Shown: one piece after another, positions 17,636 to 26,065 of the stretch
Position numbering within the stretch: the stretch's first letter is position 1
How the letters are laid out: each line of letters starts with the position of its first letter
Source: Pacificimonas aurantium
Lineage (GTDB): Bacteria > Pseudomonadota > Alphaproteobacteria > Sphingomonadales > Sphingomonadaceae
Assembly (NCBI RefSeq): GCF_020092905.1
Contig: NZ_JAGSGB010000002.1
Coordinates: 682,001-746,000 of the forward strand
Length of the DNA stretch: 64,000 bases
Direction: 5' to 3'
The notes under the pieces: model-generated
What the model saw: the letters and a program-made list of their open reading frames with translations, nothing else
Told to the model about the DNA's origin: nothing
Databases searched by the model: none
Program-made: the position numbers and the translations under genes

Positions 17636-18070
17636 TTGACGAACGGACGCCTCCTGCTTGCCGTTCTTCTTGCCGGGCTCGCGGGATGTTTGGGGGCGAT
17701 CGCGGCTGATCGCTGGCTCAGCCACGAAGACAATGGCAGCCTGCACCAGTTCGTGCACGAGGAACTGGTTTTGACCGAAGACCAGAACGCGCGCCTCGAG
17801 ACCCTGGAAGCCCGCTTCGCCGTCGAGCGTGCTGAACTTGAGTCATCGCTGCGCGCGGCAAATGCGAGGCTCGCTCGGGCGATGGCCGACGAGCACGAAT
17901 ATGGCCCCGAAGTGAGCGCGGCGATTGACGATGTGCATGGACGGATGGGCGAATTGCAGAAAGCCACGGTCCAACACGTCTTCGACATGCGCGAGACACT
18001 CGAGCCCGAGCAGCAGCGCCTGTTCGATCGGAAGGTCTCCGAGGCGCTCACCAGCAATTCGCGTAATTAG
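17636..18070 (+). CDS. CnrX-like periplasmic metal sensor
   Basis: A 144-residue protein with an N-terminal membrane helix and a helical-hairpin periplasmic domain. Potential metal ligands are H37, H41, E58, H114 and M118. CnrX of Cupriavidus binds metal with H42, H46, E63, H119 and M123, a shift of exactly five throughout, so the full His-His-Glu-His-Met set keeps its spacing (established residues of CnrX recalled from the literature). The start is TTG at 17636, after GGGAG. It should bind the anti-sigma and release the sigma factor on metal. Metal is inferred as copper from the regulon, not from the ligands alone. Confidence 0.85.
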   Translation: MTNGRLLLAVLLAGLAGCLGAIAADRWLSHEDNGSLHQFVHEELVLTEDQNARLETLEARFAVERAELESSLRAANARLARAMADEHEYGPEVSAAIDDVHGRMGELQKATVQHVFDMRETLEPEQQRLFDRKVSEALTSNSRN

Positions 18071-18076
18071 GCTTCC

Positions 18077-18637
18077 GTGACGCAGGCGCAAAGCCGGTCC
18101 GAGACCGCCCTGGTCGAAGATGCCCGCAGGGGCAGCAAGGCAGCATATGGGACGCTGGTCGAACCCCATATAGCGCGGCTTATTGCTTTGGCGACACGCA
18201 TGCTTGCGTCTCCGCATCAGGCCGAAGACGCTGTTCAGGACGGGCTTGCTTCGGTCTGGGTCGCCCGGCACCGCCTCGACCCGGACCGTCCTGTTGGCCC
18301 TTTTTTGACAACAGTCGTGCTCAACAAATGCCGCGACAGGCTGCGCAAACGCAAAACGGCGCGCTTTTTCGGATTGGGCGCGGAATCTGAAACACTGGCG
18401 ATTGTTGACGACAGCCCCGATCCGCAAGAGATCGCGATGCAGCGCCAGGAATTGCGGATGCTCCTGGAGCAAATCGAGCGTCTTCCGATCCGTCTTCGCG
18501 AAGCGCTCATATTGGTCAGTATCGACGGACGCAGCCAGGCGGAAGCCGCCGAACTTCTCGGCGTGTCGGAAAAGGCAATCGAGACCCGCATCTATCGTGC
18601 CCGGCAAAAATTGCGCGACCGCCTGGAAAATTTTTGA
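18077..18637 (+). CDS. CnrH-type ECF sigma factor of the copper regulon
   Basis: A 186-residue ECF sigma factor (region 2 around YGTLVEPHIARLIALATRML and DAVQDGLASVWV; region 4 around LPIRLREALILVSIDGRSQAEAAELLGVS). No region 3 or extra domains. It starts with GTG just six bases after the sensor gene stop. Its stop codon TGA lies inside the -35 box of the next ECF promoter, so the oxidase promoter is embedded in the end of the sigma gene. It is the third gene of an anti-sigma/sensor/sigma operon. Confidence 0.88.
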   Translation: MTQAQSRSETALVEDARRGSKAAYGTLVEPHIARLIALATRMLASPHQAEDAVQDGLASVWVARHRLDPDRPVGPFLTTVVLNKCRDRLRKRKTARFFGLGAESETLAIVDDSPDPQEIAMQRQELRMLLEQIERLPIRLREALILVSIDGRSQAEAAELLGVSEKAIETRIYRARQKLRDRLENF

Positions 18638-18660
18638 GGGGTAGAACCGGGCCCTTCGTA
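18633..18660 (+). promoter_or_regulatory. ECF sigma promoter of copper oxidase gene
   Basis: TTTGAGGG (18633-18640), 16 bases, CGTA (18657-18660), ending 33 bases before the copper oxidase ATG. It overlaps the sigma gene stop codon. Same boxes and spacing as the other two promoters, so it gives a separate boosted output to copA-copB and the genes after it. Confidence 0.85.
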
Positions 18661-18693
18661 GTTGAGGGTGTATCGTTCATACAGGAGCTTTCG

Positions 18694-20532
18694 ATGGTCG
18701 CGATCAATCGCCGTAAATTTCTGGGGTCTAGCGCAAGCGGGGTCGGAATGCTTGGCCTTGCCGGTGCAATGCCCGCGTGGGCACGCGGAGGTCTCGATGG
18801 CACGATCGCGCGCCGCGGGAGCGACGTTCTGTCCGGCGAACATCTTACAATGAGCGTCGCCGACACGACCTTCACCACTGGCTCGCGCCGCGGGCCGGGT
18901 GTTGCCGTGAATGGCACGATCCCAGGTCCCTTGGTGCGCCTCAAGGAAGGCCAGAACCTGACGGTCGACCTCCTCAATCGGAGTTCGCATGGCACTTCCA
19001 TTCACTGGCACGGATTGCTCGTACCCTTCCTTATGGACGGTGTACCCGGGGTGAGCATGGCGGCTGTTGAGCCGGGCGATACCTATCGTTACCAGTTTCC
19101 CATCCGCCAGTCGGGCACCTATTGGTGGCACGCGCATACGCTGCAGGAGCCGCTTGGCCATTACGGCCCCCTGATCGTCGACCCGATCGAGCCCGAACCA
19201 TATGAATACGACCGCGACTATGTTGTCATGCTGTCCGACTGGTCGACCATGAGTCCCTATTCGATCATGAAGAAACTCAAGGTCGCCGAGGGCTACTTCA
19301 ACTATGGCAAAACCACCTGGACCGACGACTACGACATGAGCGGCGAAGAGCGCCGAATGTGGGCGCGCATGCGGATGATGCCGACCGACATCTCCGACGT
19401 GAGCGGCGCGACCTACACCTTCCTCATCAATGGTCACGGGCCGGAAGACGATCTCGAATACCTTTTCCAGCCGGGAGAGAGGGTCCGCCTGCGCTTTATC
19501 AACGGCGCCGCGATGACCTATTTCAATATCCGCATCCCTGGCCTGCCGATGACCGTGGTTCAGGCCGATGGCCAAAACGTACAGCCGGTCGAGACCGACG
19601 AGTTCCAGATCGGTGTTGCTGAAACCTACGACGTGATCGTCGAGCCGCGCGGCGAGGCCTATTCGCTCGTCGCCGAGGCGATTGATCGCTCGGGCATGGG
19701 CGTGGCGACACTTGCCAGTCGCCCCGGCGCCCGGACCAGCGTCCCGCCTCTGCGCAAACCGCCGCTTCTCACCATGACCGATATGGGCATGGCCGGGCAC
19801 GGCGATAGCGCAGGCGCTGCTGGAGAGGGGCATGCGGGGCACGGTGCAGCTTCGGCCGGTGCCGCGGCGGGCATGGATCAAGGCGCGGGCAGCATGACCG
19901 GAATGGATCATGGTTCCAGCGGCGACGCAGAAATGGCTGGCATGGCGGGGATGGCCGGAATGTCGGGCATGAACATGCGCGACACATCACTGCTTCCACC
20001 CAATGTGAAAGTTGGTCCAGGGATCGACTCGGTTGCCATGAACCCTATCGACCGGATGGATTTTCCTGGCCTCGGGCTCGACGATGTGAGCCACCGCGTG
20101 CTCAACTACAACCAGCTCGTCGCCGCAAAGCCCAATACCGACAACCGGCGTCCGAGCCGGCTCAAGACGATCCATCTTACCGGCAACATGGAGCGGTATA
20201 TGTGGTCGTTCGATGGGAAGAAGTTCGACGAGATCACCGAGCCGATTCAATTTGCTTATAACGAGCGCGTGCGCGTCAAGCTGATCAACAACACCATGAT
20301 GGCGCATCCGATCCATTTGCACGGACACTTCTTCGAACTCGTGAACGGGGCTCCGGCCGACCGTCAGCCGCTCAAACATACGCTGACGGTCCAGCCAGGC
20401 GGCAGCGCGCAATTTGACCTCACCGCCAATGAACGGGGCGACTGGGCCTTTCACTGTCACCTCTTTTACCACATGCATAACGGAATGTTTCAGGTGGTGA
20501 CTGTCCGACCGCTCGAGGGAGGAGAAGGCTAA
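18694..20532 (+). CDS. copA/pcoA: CopA/PcoA multicopper oxidase (Tat-exported)
   Basis: A 612-residue periplasmic oxidase that converts Cu(I) to the less toxic Cu(II) or stores copper. A Tat signal (NRRKFLG, then an Ala-rich core and AWA) is followed by three cupredoxin domains. Copper sites are HWHG (from about residue 104), WWHAHT, HPIHLHGHFF and HCHLFYHMHNGMF. A Met/His-rich insert (about 365-430, MDQ, MTGMDHG, MAGMAGMAGMSGMNM) is typical of CopA and binds extra Cu. The chosen ATG has AGGAG seven bases upstream; an in-frame start 20 codons earlier lies in the promoter. Stop and next ATG overlap (TAATG). Confidence 0.93.
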   Translation: MVAINRRKFLGSSASGVGMLGLAGAMPAWARGGLDGTIARRGSDVLSGEHLTMSVADTTFTTGSRRGPGVAVNGTIPGPLVRLKEGQNLTVDLLNRSSHGTSIHWHGLLVPFLMDGVPGVSMAAVEPGDTYRYQFPIRQSGTYWWHAHTLQEPLGHYGPLIVDPIEPEPYEYDRDYVVMLSDWSTMSPYSIMKKLKVAEGYFNYGKTTWTDDYDMSGEERRMWARMRMMPTDISDVSGATYTFLINGHGPEDDLEYLFQPGERVRLRFINGAAMTYFNIRIPGLPMTVVQADGQNVQPVETDEFQIGVAETYDVIVEPRGEAYSLVAEAIDRSGMGVATLASRPGARTSVPPLRKPPLLTMTDMGMAGHGDSAGAAGEGHAGHGAASAGAAAGMDQGAGSMTGMDHGSSGDAEMAGMAGMAGMSGMNMRDTSLLPPNVKVGPGIDSVAMNPIDRMDFPGLGLDDVSHRVLNYNQLVAAKPNTDNRRPSRLKTIHLTGNMERYMWSFDGKKFDEITEPIQFAYNERVRVKLINNTMMAHPIHLHGHFFELVNGAPADRQPLKHTLTVQPGGSAQFDLTANERGDWAFHCHLFYHMHNGMFQVVTVRPLEGGEG

Positions 20533-21647
20533 TGAAGCGCGCGACCATGATGATCGCCCTCCCCCTGCTGGCACTTCCGAGCGCAGTCTGGGCACAGCAG
20601 CATGATCACGGCACGCAGGCTGCCGAACCGCAGAGCCAGGCCGGGCAAGCTGCTCAAGACGACGAGGCTGCGAGCGAGGCGCACGATCACCATGCGCCGG
20701 ATCAACCTCAGATGGATCACTCCCGCACGCAGCATCCTCAGGAGGAGGTTGAGAACCCGGAGGTTATGGATCATTCGAACATGGATCATGGGGCAGCCCA
20801 GCATGGCGCGATGCCCATGACCGGCAAGGAGGATGAGGGCGGCATGTCGCAAATGGATCATTCCGCGATGGGCCATGGAGCATCCGCCGACCATATGGCG
20901 ATCCCGGAAGGCCCTCCCCCGCCTGAAGCGCTACAGGGCCCCGCCTTTGCCGCCGATGCCTTTGTCGGCGCAGAGGAAATGGCTGCGTCTCGGGCGGCCG
21001 TCACCAAGGAAGTGAGCGGAACGCCGGTATTCTGGTTTCAGGGTGACCGGCTCGAATACCGCCTGCGCGAGGGCGACGACGGCTATTTGTGGGACGTCCA
21101 GGGTTATTATGGCGGTGACTACAACAAGTTCTGGTTCAAATCCGAAGGCGAAGGCAGCTTCGGCGAGACCATTGAAAGCGCCGAAGTGCAGGCGCTTTGG
21201 AGCCGTGCCATTGCGCCTTTCTTCGATTTTCAGGCGGGCGTGCGGCAGGATTTTACTGGGCCTGAACGCACCCATGCGGTTGTGGGCATCCAAGGGCTCG
21301 TTCCCTATGAGTTCGAGGTCGATGCAGCAGCATTTCTGTCGAACAAGGGCGATCTTACCGCACGAATTGAAGGTGAAATCGATCAGTTCATCACACAGCG
21401 TCTGATCGTGCAGCCGCGCGCCGAAATCGCGCTGTCAGCACAGGACATTCCCGAACTCGGGATCGGCTCGGGGATCGATACGATCGAGGTCGGCATTCGC
21501 CTGCGCTACGAATTCGCGCGCGAATTCGCGCCCTATATCGGCATCGACCAGGAATGGAAGATCGGCAACAGCCGCGATTTCGCAAGGGCCGACGGCGAGG
21601 ACCCCAGCGTAACGAACTACGTCGTCGGCGTGAGGTTCTGGTTTTAG
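20532..21647 (+). CDS. copB/pcoB: CopB/PcoB outer-membrane copper resistance protein
   Basis: A 371-residue protein with a Sec signal (MKRATMMIALPLLALPSAVWAQ), then a His/Met-rich stretch (DHG, HDHH, MDHS, MDHG repeats up to about residue 125) that binds copper. The C-terminal beta-barrel of about 240 residues has alternating polar/apolar segments and ends in a Phe (VRFWF), as outer-membrane proteins usually do. It overlaps the oxidase stop by one base and so is translated with it. Confidence 0.93.
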   Translation: MKRATMMIALPLLALPSAVWAQQHDHGTQAAEPQSQAGQAAQDDEAASEAHDHHAPDQPQMDHSRTQHPQEEVENPEVMDHSNMDHGAAQHGAMPMTGKEDEGGMSQMDHSAMGHGASADHMAIPEGPPPPEALQGPAFAADAFVGAEEMAASRAAVTKEVSGTPVFWFQGDRLEYRLREGDDGYLWDVQGYYGGDYNKFWFKSEGEGSFGETIESAEVQALWSRAIAPFFDFQAGVRQDFTGPERTHAVVGIQGLVPYEFEVDAAAFLSNKGDLTARIEGEIDQFITQRLIVQPRAEIALSAQDIPELGIGSGIDTIEVGIRLRYEFAREFAPYIGIDQEWKIGNSRDFARADGEDPSVTNYVVGVRFWF

Positions 21648-21668
21648 GTCAAGGGAGAAGAAACTGAC

Positions 21669-22190
21669 ATGATGAACACTTTATTGCGAGTGCCGGTAGT
21701 TGCGCTAGCTATTGCTGCGGCGCCAGTGCCGGCTGCGGCGCAGGACATGGACCATTCCGGACATGGGACACATCATTCCGACAAGACAGGTTCGGCCAGC
21801 GAAGATGTGTCGGGCGCTGAAGATATTCTCGAGGCTTATCGCGCCGCATTGGTGTCGCGCGATGCCGAAGGCATGTCGGCCCTGTTCGCGGAAGCCTCCG
21901 CGATCTTCGAGAACGGCAAGTCCGAGGGGAGTTTCGCCAATTACATGGAGCACCATCTCGGACCCGAGCTCGATGCGATCACGAGCTTTACTTTCACCGA
22001 CCCGACGCTGACGATGACCCGTAAGGGCCATATGGCCTATGGCTACGAAACCTACGGCTACCGGATCGAGCTCGAGGACGGGCGCGTGATCGAGCGTGAC
22101 GGGGTCGCGACCTCGGTCCTTTCGCACGATGAATCGGGCTGGAAGATCGTGCAGTACCACTCCTCCTCGCGCGCGCCGCGGCGGCCCTGA
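21669..22190 (+). CDS. Periplasmic SnoaL/NTF2-like protein
   Basis: A 173-residue protein with a Sec signal (to about PAAAQ), a metal-type His cluster MDHSGHGTHHSD and a SnoaL-like or DUF4440-type cone domain (ILEAYRAALVSRDAEGMSALFAEASAIFENG, ending SGWKIVQYHSSSR). It may bind copper with the His cluster. Such proteins occur after copA-copB in sphingomonad copper operons, but their function is unknown. Confidence 0.75.
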   Translation: MMNTLLRVPVVALAIAAAPVPAAAQDMDHSGHGTHHSDKTGSASEDVSGAEDILEAYRAALVSRDAEGMSALFAEASAIFENGKSEGSFANYMEHHLGPELDAITSFTFTDPTLTMTRKGHMAYGYETYGYRIELEDGRVIERDGVATSVLSHDESGWKIVQYHSSSRAPRRP

Positions 22191-22213
22191 CCCGCTACGG
22201 AGCGGCGAGACAG

Positions 22214-22948
22214 TTGGCCTCGCGGTCCCTCAAACTGCGCTTGCATGTCTTTAGCAGCAAGCTCCACAAGTGGTTGGCGCTCCTGATCGGGGCGCAAGTT
22301 CTGCTGTGGATGGGCACCGGTGCCTTGATGTCCTTTCTCGATCTGGAGGAGGTACGCTCGGAGCATATCGTGTCCCGCGCTGCGCAAATATTGCCTGCCG
22401 GGGCCGAGTTACCCGAATGGCTGGAAAGGCAAGATGATGTGGTTTCGGTTGCCACACGTGCTCTCGACGGCAAGGTGGTGACCGAAGTGCGGCGAGCGGA
22501 TGGCGGCGTCACGCTGCATGATCCGCATAGCGGACGCTTGTTGTCCCCCATTTCGGCCGCGACAGCGCGCGCGATCGCTCGCCGCGCCTGGATAGGCCCG
22601 GAGACTTCGGTCGCCGGCGCGCGGCTTGTCGAACGCGACGTCGGGACCGAATTCAGGGGCCCCTTCCCGGCCTGGCAGATCACCTATGACGATCGCGACG
22701 CGACGCGCGTCTATATCGACGCCTCGAGCGGAACGGTCCTGTCAGCGCGAAGCGATACCTGGCGGCTCTTCGATTTCATCTGGGGCCTTCACATCATGGA
22801 CTGGACACAGCGCGACCGCATCAACAGCTGGTGGCTTCTCCTGTTTGGTATCGTAGGTACGTTCATTGCCCTTTCGGGATTTGTTCTGCTGGCCAACAGG
22901 CTACCAAGGATCGGATGGCTTAGGGGGAAACGAAAGTCCGGTTCCTGA
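22214..22948 (+). CDS. PepSY-domain membrane protein
   Basis: A 244-residue protein beginning TTG (MASRSLKLRLH). A membrane helix (about 20-39), a periplasmic PepSY-like domain (from about 65 to 185, ending in a WQITYDDRDATRVYIDASSGTVLSARSDTWRLFDF block) and a final helix (about 212-235) are seen. PepSY_TM proteins often serve copper or iron uptake and electron transfer to copper enzymes. It is the last gene of the oxidase operon. Confidence 0.78.
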   Translation: MASRSLKLRLHVFSSKLHKWLALLIGAQVLLWMGTGALMSFLDLEEVRSEHIVSRAAQILPAGAELPEWLERQDDVVSVATRALDGKVVTEVRRADGGVTLHDPHSGRLLSPISAATARAIARRAWIGPETSVAGARLVERDVGTEFRGPFPAWQITYDDRDATRVYIDASSGTVLSARSDTWRLFDFIWGLHIMDWTQRDRINSWWLLLFGIVGTFIALSGFVLLANRLPRIGWLRGKRKSGS

Positions 22949-23062
22949 CTCGCCGACACGGGTCGGATCATCCTGTTCAAGACGCCTCTCTCCTACGCGA
23001 GGTTCGCCTGGCCGGCACCATTGATGGATCTCTCGTGGCGATCGGATGCAGCATACCCCCCA

Positions 23063-23085
23063 GGGAATAAGGGCGATTTATTCCC
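23063..23085. repeat. Inverted repeat GGGAATAA-N7-TTATTCCC
   Basis: A perfect eight-base inverted repeat with a seven-base spacer, 59 bases before the hipB start. It could be a further regulator site or the tail terminator of the copper operon; no U-run follows. Confidence 0.5.
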
Positions 23086-23090
23086 CAAAA

Positions 23091-23123
23091 GGTATATTGC
23101 CATTTTATACCCTTGGCGGTATA
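23091..23123. promoter_or_regulatory. HipB operator array
   Basis: Three alternating half-sites, GGTATA (23091-23096), TATACC (23106-23111) and GGTATA (23118-23123), making two inverted repeats with nine and six intervening bases. HipB of E. coli recognises TATCC/GGATA inverted half-sites upstream of hipBA, and this arrangement fits auto-repression. A ribosome site GGAGG follows at 23133-23137. Confidence 0.7.
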
Positions 23124-23143
23124 GTGGAGCGTGGAGGTATGCT

Positions 23144-23392
23144 ATGCGCCAGATCGTCAGGCTTCCCAGTCAACTCGGAGCCGTGATCCAGACCCATCGC
23201 CTCGGCAAGGGCCTGACCCAAACCGAGCTCGCCAGACTCGCCGGGACGCAGCAGAAAACCATCTCGGCAATAGAGAACGGAAGCGAAGGAACAAAGCTCG
23301 ACACGCTCATCAGTGTCATCGCAGTCCTCGGCCTCGATCTTCAGATCGTGCCGCGTCAGCAGGACGGCGCCTCAATTGAGGACGTCTTCTAA
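23144..23392 (+). CDS. hipB: HipB-type antitoxin, XRE regulator
   Basis: An 82-residue XRE/Cro-type DNA-binding protein: helix-turn-helix at about 25-46 (LTQTELARLAGTQQKTISAIENG) and a HipB-like C-terminal strand (LDLQIVPRQ). Antitoxin to the adjacent kinase, whose ATG follows the stop directly. The start follows GGAGG at six bases. Confidence 0.85.
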   Translation: MRQIVRLPSQLGAVIQTHRLGKGLTQTELARLAGTQQKTISAIENGSEGTKLDTLISVIAVLGLDLQIVPRQQDGASIEDVF

Positions 23393-24721
23393 ATGGCGCG
23401 CAAAAAGACCCATGCGCCCCTCGATGTACTTATCAACGGCAGGCAGGTCGGCCGCCTCGAAAAGGCGGCGAGCGGTGCAATCAGTTTCCGGTATTCCGAA
23501 GAGTGGCTGGCCTGGGAGCACCGCTTCGCAGCGTCGCTCTCGCTGCCTCTGACCCCGGCGGCCTATCGTGGCGCTCCGGTCATCGCCGTGTTCGACAATC
23601 TTCTCCCGGACAGGGATGCAGTACGCCGCCGCGTAGCCGAGCGCATGGGCGCTCAGGGCACCGACTTCTACAGCCTACTCGAAGCCATCGGACGCGACTG
23701 CGTCGGTGCCATGCAGTTCCTGCCCGAAGGCGCAGATCAGGCGCAGAGTACCGACATCGAAAGCGAACCGGTCAGCGACACCGAAGTCGAGGCCCTTCTC
23801 GCCGATCTCGCACGGGCTCCACTTGGCGTCGATCGGAAACAGGAATTCAGGATCTCGGTTGCCGGCGCGCAGGAGAAGACGGCCCTGCTTCGAATCGATG
23901 GGAAATGGCACCGACCGGCCGGTGTGACCCCGACAACTCACATCCTGAAGCCGCAACTTGGACAGATACCCATCGCCGACGGGATGATCGACATGTCGAA
24001 CAGCGTCGACAACGAGCACTATTGCATGACGCTGATGAAGGCGTTCGGCCTGTCGGTCGCAGCGACAGAGATCGCGACCGTCGGCCAGCGCCGAGTTCTC
24101 GTCGTCGAACGGTTCGACAGGCACTGGCGCAACGCCAAGCAAATCCTGCGTCTGCCGCAAGAGGACTGCTGCCAAGCACTCGGCTATCCGCCCACGCACA
24201 AATATCAGAGCGATGGCGGCCCGAACATGAAGGATATCTTCGGCCTGTTGCGCGGTGCTGACGATCCGCAAGCCGACGCAGCCGCCTTTTTCAAGAGCCA
24301 GATCCTCTTCTGGCTCATTGGTGCAACGGACGGGCACGCCAAGAATTTCAGTATCTTCCTGAAGCCCGGCGGACGCTACAGCCTGACCCCCTTCTACGAT
24401 GTGCTCTCGGCCCAACCGGCCGTCGACTCCGACCAGATTGCGCAGAACAGGTTCCGGCTCGCGATGTCCGCAGGCACCAACCGTCACTACCGGCTGAACG
24501 AGGTGACCGGTCGGCATTTTGTCCAGTCGGGCAAGTCAGCGGGGCTTGGCAAAGGCCTCATGCGTGCAGCCATCAACGAACTGATGGACCGCGCACGTGA
24601 TGCGCCGACGGTAGCGCGCGAAGCGATGCCGGTGGACTTCGCCGAACCTGTTCATGACTGCATAGCTGCGGCCCTGGCGACGCGTTTGCCCAGGCTTTCG
24701 AGCGCGCTTGAGGAGTTTTAG
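23393..24721 (+). CDS. hipA: HipA-type serine/threonine kinase toxin
   Basis: A 442-residue toxin kinase. Visible motifs are SVAGAQEKTALL (S155 is the likely auto-phosphorylation site), ILKPQ (P-loop Lys region), GATDGHAKNFS (D313 catalytic, N318) and FYDVLSA (D336, metal). The classical target is glutamyl-tRNA synthetase, causing growth arrest and persistence. Begins immediately after the hipB stop. Functional residues are all present, so it appears active. Confidence 0.9.
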   Translation: MARKKTHAPLDVLINGRQVGRLEKAASGAISFRYSEEWLAWEHRFAASLSLPLTPAAYRGAPVIAVFDNLLPDRDAVRRRVAERMGAQGTDFYSLLEAIGRDCVGAMQFLPEGADQAQSTDIESEPVSDTEVEALLADLARAPLGVDRKQEFRISVAGAQEKTALLRIDGKWHRPAGVTPTTHILKPQLGQIPIADGMIDMSNSVDNEHYCMTLMKAFGLSVAATEIATVGQRRVLVVERFDRHWRNAKQILRLPQEDCCQALGYPPTHKYQSDGGPNMKDIFGLLRGADDPQADAAAFFKSQILFWLIGATDGHAKNFSIFLKPGGRYSLTPFYDVLSAQPAVDSDQIAQNRFRLAMSAGTNRHYRLNEVTGRHFVQSGKSAGLGKGLMRAAINELMDRARDAPTVAREAMPVDFAEPVHDCIAAALATRLPRLSSALEEF

Positions 24722-24801
24722 CTTTAGCATCCGCCAACGAAGTCATCGCCCGCCCTTTGCTGCAGCCCATCGCCACCTGATTTTTTCACGAAGAGCATCC
24801 C

Positions 24802-25710
24802 TTATGCGCGCCCGTCCCTCGCTCCTTTCGCTTTCGGCTGAACGTCACTCGATGACTTTATGGTCGTCAGCCATACGCCCGCGGTTGCAATTGCTGTGCC
24901 CATGATGATCAGGGGTGTAAGCCTTTCACCGAAGAAGGCAGCGCCGATCGTTAAACCGAAAACGGGCACCAGGAAGCTGAATACATTAGCCTTCGAGAGT
25001 TCGATTTTGCCGAGCGTATATTGCCACAGCCAGAATGCGAGGGCTGTACCTGGGATCGCCAACCCAAGCAGGCTCGCGATGAAAACCGGCGACCAGTCGA
25101 TTTGGCCCTGATCTTCGGTAAGCAAAGCCAGAAACGCGAGCGGGACAGCGCCGATGAGGAGTTGAAGGCCCATGGCGATCGCTGCGTCGGCGCGCCCCGA
25201 GAGCTTCTTGATGGCGATGTTGCCCACGGCAACGCCGAAGGCCGCAAGCAGCACATATGCAAAGCCGGTTGAGAGCGCCAGCGGACCTTGGAGAATTCGC
25301 GGGCCAGCAATGATGAGGATTCCCGCAAAGCCGAGCCATAACCCGATCCAGCCCTTGGAAGACAGGCGCTCACGGAGAAAAAGAAAGGCAAGGCCTGCCG
25401 CGATGAGGGGTTGGCTGTTGGCGATGACGGTTGCAAGGCCGGGCGAAACGAACTCCGCAGCATGGAACATCCCGTAGTAACCCAGCCCCGTCATGCCGAG
25501 ACCGGCAAGAATGATCCATCCCCAGATGCTTCCATCGCGCGGAAAGGGCTTTCTTAGAATGATACCGACCGCCAGTAACGTGGTGCCTGCAAGAACCGCG
25601 CGCAGCACGGCGAAGGTGAGATGGGGCGCGCTATCGAGACCGACCGTTATGAGCGGATAGCAGGACGCCCAAAGAAGCATCACAAAGATTGCGGAAAGAC
25701 GCGCTGGCAT
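24802..25710 (-). CDS. EamA-family (DMT) transporter
   Basis: A 302-residue protein with two EamA repeats, ten hydrophobic helices and the typical AGLGMTGLGYYGMFHAAEFVSPGLATVIANSQPL segment. It probably exports a small metabolite or takes it up; substrate unknown. Convergent to hipA. Confidence 0.85.
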   Translation of the reverse strand: MPARLSAIFVMLLWASCYPLITVGLDSAPHLTFAVLRAVLAGTTLLAVGIILRKPFPRDGSIWGWIILAGLGMTGLGYYGMFHAAEFVSPGLATVIANSQPLIAAGLAFLFLRERLSSKGWIGLWLGFAGILIIAGPRILQGPLALSTGFAYVLLAAFGVAVGNIAIKKLSGRADAAIAMGLQLLIGAVPLAFLALLTEDQGQIDWSPVFIASLLGLAIPGTALAFWLWQYTLGKIELSKANVFSFLVPVFGLTIGAAFFGERLTPLIIMGTAIATAGVWLTTIKSSSDVQPKAKGARDGRA

Positions 25711-26065
25711 AGTAGGTTAAGCGATAGCCTTCCATCCCGGTGCCCACAATGGTGGGATGCGCAGGTCCAGCGACGGGATACTCCTGCGCCTTGGCTACCA
25801 CCTGATTGCTCGCCCCTTCGGACTAGCGATGCTTCTGTTACTTCGCGCTTTTTTGCCATCCTATGCAGCTACCGCTGCGTACGGTGTGCCGTTTTTTCCC
25901 CTGGGCCTTGTAAACCTCGCGGTGCACAAACGTCCGTACTTGCGAGCGAGACCATGGTCGAGCTGAAATCATACTTACAGCGCACGGCAAGCTTGGTACT
26001 TGGCCCGTGTGTAATATGGGTGCACGAAGAAATATTCGGGCGTCCAATCAGCGAGGTTAGATTGT
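25711..26065. other. Non-coding gap (355 bases)
   Basis: Region between the EamA gene (leftward) and the DUF6629 gene (rightward), thus a shared promoter region. Two short T-runs occur near 25846 and 25891. A small hairpin CCCAC/GTGGG sits near 25746-25759. The possible reading frames here lack family features, and I do not call a gene. Confidence 0.5.

Larger units (their letters stand above)
22949..23143. other. Non-coding gap containing repeats ahead of hipBA
   Basis: A 195-base gap between the PepSY gene and HipB. Contains the inverted repeats listed separately. Confidence 0.5.

Noticed and set aside
18592-19911. A 439-residue leftward frame opposite the copper oxidase
   Set aside because: Antisense shadow; the sense strand has intact copper sites.
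25757-25966. A 69-residue hydrophobic reading frame in the gap before the DUF6629 gene
   Set aside because: No ribosome site or family; the gap also has T-runs typical of non-coding DNA.
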